NCBI RefSeq assembly: GCF_008312835.1
Contig: NZ_VSKS01000026.1
Location: 38,536-102,535 of the forward strand
Source of the DNA: Streptomyces marokkonensis
Lineage (GTDB): Bacteria; Actinomycetota; Actinomycetes; Streptomycetales; Streptomycetaceae
Reading direction: 5' to 3'
Length of the DNA stretch: 64,000 nucleotides
Shown piece after piece: positions 53,458 through 64,000 of this stretch. The translations under genes and the position numbers were made by a program. Position 1 is the stretch's first letter, and each line of letters starts with the position of its first letter. The notes below the pieces were generated by a model. That model searched no databases. It worked only from the letters and a program-made list of their open reading frames with translations, and was not told the DNA's origin.

Positions 53458-56400
53458 TTGGCCGCCTCGCGCAACGCCTCGACCGCGAATACGAACAACG
53501 GCGCCAGCACCGCCCCGCTGCGCATCTCCTTTGCAAAGATCAAGGAGCCTCTCGAGGTTCCGAACCTGCTCGCGCTGCAGACCGAGAGCTTCGACTGGCT
53601 GCTCGGAAACACCGCCTGGCAGAGTCGGGTCGAGGAGGCTCTCGAGAACGGGCAGGACGTCCCCACCAAGTCCGGTCTGGAGGAGATCTTCGAAGAGATC
53701 TCCCCGATCGAGGACTTCTCCGGGTCGATGTCGCTGACCTTCCGCGACCACCGCTTCGAGCCGCCGAAGAACTCCATCGACGAGTGCAAGGAGCGCGACT
53801 TCACGTACGCCGCCCCGCTCTTCGTCACGGCTGAGTTCACCAACAACGAGACCGGCGAGATCAAGTCCCAGACCGTCTTCATGGGCGACTTCCCGCTCAT
53901 GACGAACAAGGGCACCTTCGTCATCAACGGCACCGAGCGTGTCGTGGTGTCCCAGCTGGTCCGCTCGCCCGGCGTCTACTTCGACTCGTCCATCGACAAG
54001 ACGTCCGACAAGGACATCTTCTCCGCCAAGATCATCCCGTCCCGGGGTGCCTGGCTGGAGATGGAGATCGACAAGCGCGACATGGTCGGTGTGCGCATCG
54101 ACCGCAAGCGCAAGCAGTCCGTCACCGTCCTCCTGAAGGCGCTCGGCTGGACCACCGAGCAGATCCTCGAGGAGTTCGGCGAGTACGAGTCCATGCGCGC
54201 CACCCTGGAGAAGGACCACACCCAGGGCCAGGACGACGCGCTGCTCGACATCTACCGCAAGCTGCGTCCGGGCGAGCCCCCCACGCGTGAGGCCGCGCAG
54301 ACGCTGCTCGAGAACCTGTACTTCAACCCCAAGCGCTACGACCTCGCCAAGGTCGGCCGCTACAAGGTGAACAAGAAGCTCGGCGGGGACGAGCCGCTGG
54401 ACGCCGGCGTGCTCACCACCGACGACATCATCGCCACCATCAAGTACCTGGTGAAGCTGCACGCCGGTGAGACCGAGACGGTCGGCGAGTCCGGTCGCTC
54501 GATCATCGTCGAGACCGACGACATCGACCACTTCGGCAACCGTCGTATCCGCAACGTCGGCGAGCTGATCCAGAACCAGGTCCGTACGGGTCTCGCCCGT
54601 ATGGAGCGCGTCGTGCGCGAGCGCATGACCACCCAGGACGTCGAGGCGATCACGCCGCAGACGCTGATCAACATCCGGCCGGTCGTCGCCTCCATCAAGG
54701 AGTTCTTCGGCACCAGCCAGCTGTCCCAGTTCATGGACCAGAACAACCCGCTGTCGGGGCTGACGCACAAGCGTCGTCTGAACGCCCTCGGCCCGGGTGG
54801 TCTCTCCCGTGAGCGGGCCGGCTTCGAGGTCCGTGACGTGCACCCGTCGCACTACGGCCGCATGTGCCCGATCGAGACGCCGGAAGGCCCGAACATCGGT
54901 CTGATCGGTTCGCTCGCCTCCTACGGGCGGATCAACCCGTTCGGCTTCATCGAGACGCCGTACCGCAAGGTCGTCGACGGCCAGGTCACCGACGAGGTGG
55001 ACTACCTGACCGCCGACGAGGAGGACCGCTTCGTCATCGCGCAGGCCAACGCGCCGCTCAACGACGAGATGCGCTTCGTCGAGAACCGCATCCTGGTCCG
55101 CCGCCGCGGCGGCGAGGTCGACTACGTCCCCGGCGACGACGTCGACTACATGGACGTCTCGCCGCGCCAGATGGTGTCGGTCGCGACCGCCATGATCCCG
55201 TTCCTCGAGCACGACGACGCCAACCGTGCCCTCATGGGCGCGAACATGATGCGCCAGGCCGTGCCGCTCATCAAGAGCGAGTCCCCGCTCGTCGGCACCG
55301 GCATGGAGTACCGCTCCGCCGTCGACGCCGGCGACGTGGTCAAGGCCGAGAAGGCGGGTGTGGTCCAGGAGGTCTCCGCGGACTACATCACCACCGCCAA
55401 CGACGACGGCACGTACATCACGTACCGCCTCGCCAAGTTCTCCCGGTCCAACCAGGGGACCTCGGTCAACCAGAAGGTCATCGTCGCCGAGGGCGACCGG
55501 ATCATCGAGGGCCAGGTCCTCGCCGACGGTCCGGCCACCCAGAACGGCGAGATGGCGCTCGGCAAGAACCTGCTGGTCGCGTTCATGCCGTGGGAGGGTC
55601 ACAACTACGAGGACGCGATCATCCTGTCGCAGCGCCTCGTGCAGGACGACGTCCTCTCCTCGATCCACATCGAGGAGCACGAGGTCGACGCCCGTGACAC
55701 CAAGCTCGGCCCCGAGGAGATCACCCGGGACATCCCGAACGTCTCCGAGGAGGTCCTCGCCGACCTCGACGAGCGCGGCATCATCCGCATCGGTGCCGAG
55801 GTCATCGCCGGTGACATCCTCGTCGGCAAGGTCACGCCCAAGGGTGAGACCGAGCTGACCCCCGAGGAGCGTCTGCTGCGCGCGATCTTCGGTGAGAAGG
55901 CCCGTGAGGTCCGTGACACCTCGCTGAAGGTGCCGCACGGCGAGACCGGCAAGGTCATCGGCGTGCGCGTCTTCGACCGCGAGGAGGGCGACGAGCTTCC
56001 CCCCGGTGTGAACCAGCTGGTGCGCGTCTACGTCGCGCAGAAGCGCAAGATCACCGACGGTGACAAGCTCGCCGGCCGGCACGGCAACAAGGGCGTCATC
56101 TCCAAGATCCTGCCCATCGAGGACATGCCGTTCCTCGAGGACGGGACCCCGGTCGACATCATCCTCAACCCGCTGGGCGTGCCGTCCCGGATGAACCCGG
56201 GACAGGTCCTGGAGATCCACCTCGGCTGGCTCGCCAGCCAGGGCTGGGACGTCTCCGGCCTCGCGGACGAGTGGGCGCAGCGCCTCCAGGCGATCGGCGC
56301 GGACCAGGTCGAGCCCCGTACCAACGTGGCCACCCCGGTCTTCGACGGTGCCCGCGAGGACGAGCTCGCCGGTCTGCTGGAGCACACCATCCCCAACCGC

Positions 56401-56943
56401 GACGGCGACCGCATGGTCCTCCCGTCCGGCAAGGCGCGGCTGTTCGACGGCCGCTCGGGTGAGCCGTTCCCGGACCCGATCTCGGTCGGCTACATGTACA
56501 TCCTGAAGCTGCACCACCTGGTCGACGACAAGCTGCACGCGCGTTCGACCGGTCCGTACTCCATGATCACCCAGCAGCCGCTGGGCGGTAAGGCTCAGTT
56601 CGGTGGCCAGCGGTTCGGCGAGATGGAGGTGTGGGCACTCGAGGCGTACGGCGCCGCCTACGCGCTCCAGGAGCTGCTGACCATCAAGTCCGACGACGTC
56701 ACCGGCCGCGTGAAGGTCTACGAGGCCATCGTCAAGGGCGAGAACATCCCCGAGCCCGGCATCCCCGAGTCCTTCAAGGTCCTCATCAAGGAGATGCAGT
56801 CCCTGTGCCTGAACGTGGAGGTGCTGTCCAGCGACGGTATGTCCATCGAGATGCGTGACACCGACGAGGACGTCTTCCGCGCTGCGGAGGAGCTCGGCAT
56901 CGACCTGTCCCGGCGCGAGCCGAGCAGCGTCGAAGAGGTCTGA
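53458..56943 (+). CDS. rpoB: DNA-directed RNA polymerase beta subunit
   Basis: The 1161-residue subunit forms one pincer of RNA polymerase with RpoC. The rifampicin-binding region reads [16 protein letters not shown] then [18 protein letters not shown]; downstream [15 protein letters not shown] and the C-terminal [24 protein letters not shown] are as expected. Start choice: a TTG at 53458 has GGAAGGA at 8 bases and gives [15 protein letters not shown], the length known for Streptomyces. The GTG at 53428 has no site. Oddity: residue 442 is Asn (codon AAC, 54781-54783) where E. coli Ser531 and sensitive Streptomyces have Ser; other rifampicin contacts (Gln, Phe, Asp, His, Arg) are wild type. 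Confidence 0.97.
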   Translation: MAASRNASTANTNNGASTAPLRISFAKIKEPLEVPNLLALQTESFDWLLGNTAWQSRVEEALENGQDVPTKSGLEEIFEEISPIEDFSGSMSLTFRDHRFEPPKNSIDECKERDFTYAAPLFVTAEFTNNETGEIKSQTVFMGDFPLMTNKGTFVINGTERVVVSQLVRSPGVYFDSSIDKTSDKDIFSAKIIPSRGAWLEMEIDKRDMVGVRIDRKRKQSVTVLLKALGWTTEQILEEFGEYESMRATLEKDHTQGQDDALLDIYRKLRPGEPPTREAAQTLLENLYFNPKRYDLAKVGRYKVNKKLGGDEPLDAGVLTTDDIIATIKYLVKLHAGETETVGESGRSIIVETDDIDHFGNRRIRNVGELIQNQVRTGLARMERVVRERMTTQDVEAITPQTLINIRPVVASIKEFFGTSQLSQFMDQNNPLSGLTHKRRLNALGPGGLSRERAGFEVRDVHPSHYGRMCPIETPEGPNIGLIGSLASYGRINPFGFIETPYRKVVDGQVTDEVDYLTADEEDRFVIAQANAPLNDEMRFVENRILVRRRGGEVDYVPGDDVDYMDVSPRQMVSVATAMIPFLEHDDANRALMGANMMRQAVPLIKSESPLVGTGMEYRSAVDAGDVVKAEKAGVVQEVSADYITTANDDGTYITYRLAKFSRSNQGTSVNQKVIVAEGDRIIEGQVLADGPATQNGEMALGKNLLVAFMPWEGHNYEDAIILSQRLVQDDVLSSIHIEEHEVDARDTKLGPEEITRDIPNVSEEVLADLDERGIIRIGAEVIAGDILVGKVTPKGETELTPEERLLRAIFGEKAREVRDTSLKVPHGETGKVIGVRVFDREEGDELPPGVNQLVRVYVAQKRKITDGDKLAGRHGNKGVISKILPIEDMPFLEDGTPVDIILNPLGVPSRMNPGQVLEIHLGWLASQGWDVSGLADEWAQRLQAIGADQVEPRTNVATPVFDGAREDELAGLLEHTIPNRDGDRMVLPSGKARLFDGRSGEPFPDPISVGYMYILKLHHLVDDKLHARSTGPYSMITQQPLGGKAQFGGQRFGEMEVWALEAYGAAYALQELLTIKSDDVTGRVKVYEAIVKGENIPEPGIPESFKVLIKEMQSLCLNVEVLSSDGMSIEMRDTDEDVFRAAEELGIDLSRREPSSVEEV

Positions 56944-57038
56944 CGGGAGTGGGGCGGCCTGACGAACATCGGGCCGCCCGCCCCAGGACCCCCGTATCAG
57001 ACCCCAAGACTTACAACCCTGAGAGGGATTGACGCATA

Positions 57039-60938
<3,900 letters not shown>

Positions 60939-60956
60939 GCGAGCCGCTTGATCCGA

Positions 60957-60988
60957 GGGGCGGTCACTCCGTACGGGGTGGCCGCCCT
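60957..60988 (+). terminator. Terminator after rpoC
   Basis: GGGGCGGTCACTCC and GGGGTGGCCGCCC form a stem with two G-U pairs and a GTAC loop, followed by TTC. Likely end of the rpoBC transcript. Confidence 0.6.
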
Positions 60989-61115
60989 TCGGCGTGCCGG
61001 GCCGCGAGTCCGCGCGCCGCGCGAGGGGCCGGTGGAACCAAACTCCCGGTACGGTGCGTTCAAGTGGGTGAAGTGGCTATTCAGGGTTATCTGTCCGGCC
61101 CCCCGGGAGGCAGCC

Positions 61116-61646
61116 GTGTCGTACCCGACTCCGTGGCAGGGCAACCCGTTGCAGGGCCCCGGTGCCCCGTCGATGCTGGCCTCGCACGCCGAGCGCGAGC
61201 GTGCGGTGGACGTCCTGCGCGCCGGGTACGGCGAGGGCAGGCTGGACCACCCCGAGTTCGAGAAGCGCGTCGCCCGGGCCTACTCGGCCCGCACCGTGGC
61301 GGAGCTGTCGCTGCTGGTCGCCGATCTGCCGCAGGGCCCGCTGCCCCAGCCGGTGGCGGCCGCCGGGCCGGTGCCGGCGACCTTCCTGCCCCGGCCGCAG
61401 CCGAGGACCAACGGCAAGGCGATCGCCTCGATGATCTGCGGCGTCCTGTGCGTGGCCACCGGCGGGCTCACGGGACTTCCGGCCGTGATCCTCGGCCACA
61501 TGGCGCAGTCGGAGATACGCAGCACCGGCGAGGGCGGTGACGGCTTCGCCCTGACGGGACTGGTGCTCGGCTGGCTGTCGGTCGCGGGCTGGGCGGCGTT
61601 CCTGAGCCTGATCGGCCTGCTGGCCGTGCTGGCGGGGTCGTCCTGA
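61116..61646 (+). CDS. DUF1707/DUF4190 membrane protein
   Basis: The 176-residue protein has an N-terminal DUF1707 segment (about 20-72: LASHAERERAVDVLRAGYGEGRLDHPEFEKR, listed in part only as the start LASHAERERAVDVL). A linker and two hydrophobic segments (about 105-130, 145-172) of DUF4190 type follow, with GHMAQSEIRSTGE between. Such proteins are common in Streptomyces; the role is unknown. GTG 61116 has GGAGG 6 bases upstream. Confidence 0.88.
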   Translation: MSYPTPWQGNPLQGPGAPSMLASHAERERAVDVLRAGYGEGRLDHPEFEKRVARAYSARTVAELSLLVADLPQGPLPQPVAAAGPVPATFLPRPQPRTNGKAIASMICGVLCVATGGLTGLPAVILGHMAQSEIRSTGEGGDGFALTGLVLGWLSVAGWAAFLSLIGLLAVLAGSS

Positions 61647-61683
61647 CCGGCTGACCGGCTGACCGGCTGACCGGCTGACCGGC
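61643..61683. repeat. Tandem 8-bp repeat CTGACCGG
   Basis: About five copies of CTGACCGG run from the stop codon of the DUF1707 gene into the spacer before the convergent M48 gene. No hairpin structure; a slippage array. Confidence 0.9.
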
Positions 61684-61711
61684 CGACGGCAGGCGGCGCG
61701 GGTCGGCGCCG

Positions 61712-63073
61712 TCAGCGGGTGGGCTGGAGGTACGGCTGCAGGTGGTGCAGCCGGGTGTGGTAGTCCGGGTGTGAGGACAGCAGCGTGCTCACCGGGGTCT
61801 CGGTGACCGGCGCGCCTCCGTTTGCCGCGGTGAGCGCGGCGACCTGCTGCTGCTCCTGGTGGTGCAGCTTCTCCAGTACGGCGGCCAGCATCGGGGCGAA
61901 GCCGAGCGCTGCGGCGTGCTGGTCGGCGCGCAGCTCGGACCGGCGGCCGACGGCGGCGAGCGCGTACGGCATGGCGAGGATCAGCAGCGGCAGGCCGTAC
62001 AGGGTGCTGATCGTGGCGAGTGCGATGCCGCCGACGAACAGGCCGAAGAACAGCACGCCGAAGCAGGAGAACACCCGGGACACCCGGAACATGAAAGCGG
62101 TGACCGCGCGCAGCACCCGCCAGGCGATGCGGCCGGGCAGCGCGTACCAGTACCCGAGCAGTCCGGACCAGGCGTGACCGCCGACGTGGTGGCCCAGCTC
62201 GTGGGCCATGACGGCGGCCAGCTCGCCGTTGGGCAGCTGGTTCATGGCGAACCGGGTGACGCCGACGATGTGCCCGGCCGCGGCGACCGCGTTGAGGCTG
62301 TCGCTGTCCTCGACCCACAGCTCGTAGTTCCGGCCCTCGACGCCCGCGCGGGCGGTGACCTCGCGCCAGACCGGCTCGATTTTGGCTCTTTCCTGCGGGG
62401 TGGGGTAGCGCAGACGGAGCAGATGGCGCGCGAGGGCGCTTTCCGTCGGCCGGTGGAACACGAGTGCGCCGCTGGCCAGCCAGGCCAGGACGACCAGGAC
62501 GCCGAATCCGCCGAGGGGGAGCGAGATCAGGGCGACGACCACGAGGCTGCACAGGAAGTTCGGCAGGTGGAGGAGCAGATTGCCGAAGGCCGTGGCGTCG
62601 GTGCGGCGCTGCTGCCCGGCGATGTGGACCCGGCCGCGGTCGGTGCTGATGTGGTGCGGGTGCAGCGGGGAGTCGGGCGCGGGCGGCGCGGGAGGCGCGG
62701 CGGCCTGCGGGTGGGGAGGCTGCGGGGCGGTCGCGCCCTGGGGGTACTGCGGGGCGGTCGGGTACTGCGAGGCCTGCGGGTACTGCGGGGCCTGTGGGGT
62801 GCTCGGGTACTGCGGCGCCTGGGGGTACTGCGGGGGGACGTGGGGCTGGGGCGGCGGGGCCTGCGGGGCGGTCTGCTGGGCGTGGGGCGGCGGGTACTGC
62901 GGTGTGTGCGGGAACTGCGGAGGGATGAAGGGCTGGGCCCCGGGCGGGGTCTGGGGCGCGGCCTGCTGGGGGTGGGGCCCCGGGTACTGCGGGGGGACCT
63001 GCGCGGCCTGCGGCTCATGTGGCCGGCCGGTCGGCTCGGGGTACTCCGGCGGGGGCGGCGGGGGCTGGGTCAT
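61712..63073 (-). CDS. M48-family metalloprotease with proline-rich N-terminus
   Basis: The 453-residue membrane protease begins with about 135 residues of Pro/Gln/Tyr-rich repeats (PPQYPQAPQYP type). Two helices at about 165-205 follow, then the zinc motif HELGHH (His291, Glu292, His295), two more helices, and SELRADQHAAALGF with the third ligand. The disordered N-terminus probably lies in the cytosol. It is likely co-transcribed with the PycTM-like gene 43 bases upstream. ATG 63073 follows AAGGAAGC. Confidence 0.9.
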   Translation of the reverse strand: MTQPPPPPPEYPEPTGRPHEPQAAQVPPQYPGPHPQQAAPQTPPGAQPFIPPQFPHTPQYPPPHAQQTAPQAPPPQPHVPPQYPQAPQYPSTPQAPQYPQASQYPTAPQYPQGATAPQPPHPQAAAPPAPPAPDSPLHPHHISTDRGRVHIAGQQRRTDATAFGNLLLHLPNFLCSLVVVALISLPLGGFGVLVVLAWLASGALVFHRPTESALARHLLRLRYPTPQERAKIEPVWREVTARAGVEGRNYELWVEDSDSLNAVAAAGHIVGVTRFAMNQLPNGELAAVMAHELGHHVGGHAWSGLLGYWYALPGRIAWRVLRAVTAFMFRVSRVFSCFGVLFFGLFVGGIALATISTLYGLPLLILAMPYALAAVGRRSELRADQHAAALGFAPMLAAVLEKLHHQEQQQVAALTAANGGAPVTETPVSTLLSSHPDYHTRLHHLQPYLQPTR

Positions 63074-63115
63074 GGTGCTTCCTTCGCTTTCACGTGAGCG
63101 GGGCCGGCCCGTGGG

Positions 63116-63700
63116 TCAGCCGATCAGCAGGGAGGCGGGCAGCAGGAGCGTTCCGGTGCAGAAGGCGATCAGGCCGGTGCGGATCCACTGGTGCTTGCGC
63201 CAGGCGATCCGGCTCGTCTCCGTGAGTGCCGCCGTCAGACCGGCCACCGGGTCGGCCTCGGTGTCGGCGAGCGCGGTGTCCAGCCGGCCCGCCCGCACGG
63301 CCCGCTGGATGTCCCCGAAGTACGACAGCGGCTGCCCCTGGACCCACGTCCCGCTGCGGTAGCGGGGCAGTACGGCCAGGAGCAGCGCGAACAGGGAGAG
63401 GGCGAGGGCCGACGTCCCGGCCCACCACACCGCGGCGCCGGCCGCCGACAGGGTGTCCGGGGACCAGTTCCGGCCGGCGAGCAGTCCGCTGAAGACACCC
63501 GCGGTGATGCCGAGGGCGGCGACCAGGACGGCTGCCTTGCTGTCGGCGCGGGCGATCTCGGTACGCAGGTCCGCCAACAGCCGCTCGCACAACTGTGCGC
63601 GGGCCGCCGTGGGCGGTGAGGGCGCGCGCGTGGGGGCCCGAGCGGGATCGGGGGTGTCCGCGGTCGTCGTCGGGGCGGGCACCGGGCCGGTGGCCGTCAT
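63116..63700 (-). CDS. PycTM/DUF5706-like membrane protein
   Basis: The 194-residue protein has an N-terminal Pro/Thr linker (1-35), a helix LCERLLADLRTEIARADSKAAVLVA leading into a membrane segment (about 55-72). A second segment lies at about 85-110. Then come a YFGDIQRAVRAG motif, a soluble helix, and a final helix at about 170-192. RADSKAAVLVA followed by YFGDI and SRIAWRKHQWIRTGL matches my recollection of the PycTM (DUF5706) domain of Pycsar phage-defence effectors. No uridylate/cytidylate cyclase gene is visible in the window. ATG 63700 has AGGAGGAAGG and overlaps the stop of the preceding gene. Confidence 0.75.
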   Translation of the reverse strand: MTATGPVPAPTTTADTPDPARAPTRAPSPPTAARAQLCERLLADLRTEIARADSKAAVLVAALGITAGVFSGLLAGRNWSPDTLSAAGAAVWWAGTSALALSLFALLLAVLPRYRSGTWVQGQPLSYFGDIQRAVRAGRLDTALADTEADPVAGLTAALTETSRIAWRKHQWIRTGLIAFCTGTLLLPASLLIG

Positions 63701-64000
63701 GGGCCTTCCTCCTGAGCGGTGTCGCCCCGCGACGGCCCCGTCTCCGCGCCGGCCTCGGTGGCGCGGCCGGCGGGTGCGGGGGCCGCGGGGGCTGCGGCGG
63801 GCGGGGCGGACTGGTCGGGCGGTGCGGTGGGCGTGGTGCCGTAGCCCGGCGGCGGCTGCCACGCGGGCGCGGGCGGCGCTCCCGGCGTGTACGGGGGCGG
63901 GTACGGGGCGAAGGGGGCCGGGGCCGTATGGGGCGGGGTGGCGGGTGCTCCCGGGGTGGGGGGGCCGGGGGCCGGGTGGGGTGGCGGGGGTGTGTGGCCC
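63697..64000 (-). CDS. C-terminal part of a proline-rich protein (partial)
   Basis: The frame runs in from the window edge and ends with TGA overlapping the next start (ATGA). The visible 100 residues are Pro/Ala/Gly-rich (PPYTPGAPPAPAWQPPPGYG, ending DTAQEEGP), with no domain. Translational coupling indicates an operon with the PycTM-like and M48 genes. Identity needs the upstream sequence. Confidence 0.7.
   Translation of the reverse strand, partial: GHTPPPPHPAPGPPTPGAPATPPHTAPAPFAPYPPPYTPGAPPAPAWQPPPGYGTTPTAPPDQSAPPAAAPAAPAPAGRATEAGAETGPSRGDTAQEEGP

Overview
The window is high-GC (roughly 70% or more) actinobacterial chromosome with GTG/ATG starts, GGAGG-type ribosome sites and dense translational coupling. 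Gene content and order are those of a Streptomyces core chromosome. From memory it parallels the S. coelicolor interval running from the polyprenyl synthase, through the second nuo cluster, to the rpoB-rpoC locus. No insertion sequence, prophage or CRISPR array was seen.

Layout. (1) 1-17.5 kb, housekeeping and accessory genes: HAD phosphatase, secreted lytic transglycosylase behind a ydaO-type c-di-AMP riboswitch, long-chain polyprenyl diphosphate synthase, a LolA-like protein with an ABC exporter pair, a flavin oxidoreductase, an amidase, a divergent DUF6668-like/TPR pair, a VOC protein, RarD, an M23 peptidase, a large SARP-NB-ARC-TPR regulator, and an NmrA-like/HxlR divergent pair. (2) 17.5-34.9 kb, a redox block: KorA/KorB 2-oxoacid:ferredoxin oxidoreductase, a NarL-type response regulator, two paralogous sensor kinases, then a ten-gene alternative complex I operon (nuoABCHIJKLMN) without nuoD, E, F or G. 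Its NuoC carries a long repeat-rich tail. (3) 35-42 kb: HtpX, YccF, a frameshifted SMI1/KNR4-like gene, an APC permease, GlsB-like, YajQ, an intact tRNA-Tyr (the known SLP1 attB) with nothing inserted, and small metabolic genes. (4) 42-53 kb, translation and cell-envelope block: tRNA-Thr, tRNA-Met, rpmG, HadA/HadB-like dehydratases, murB, adenosine deaminase, aspC, tRNA-Trp, secE, nusG, rplK, rplA, a lipoprotein, rplJ, rplL. This order resembles the mycobacterial rpmG-hadABC-trpT-secE-nusG region. (5) 53-64 kb: rpoB and rpoC, a DUF1707 membrane protein, and a leftward operon with a proline-rich protein (cut by the window edge), a PycTM/DUF5706-like membrane protein and an M48 protease.

Most notable points: Asn442 of RpoB at the position of E. 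coli Ser531, the main rifampicin-resistance residue; the Kor/two-component/partial-Nuo block, which suggests a ferredoxin-linked complex I; a SARP-style heptamer repeat upstream of the M23 gene beside a SARP gene; a 7-bp slippage frameshift; and the PycTM-like gene next to rpoBC.
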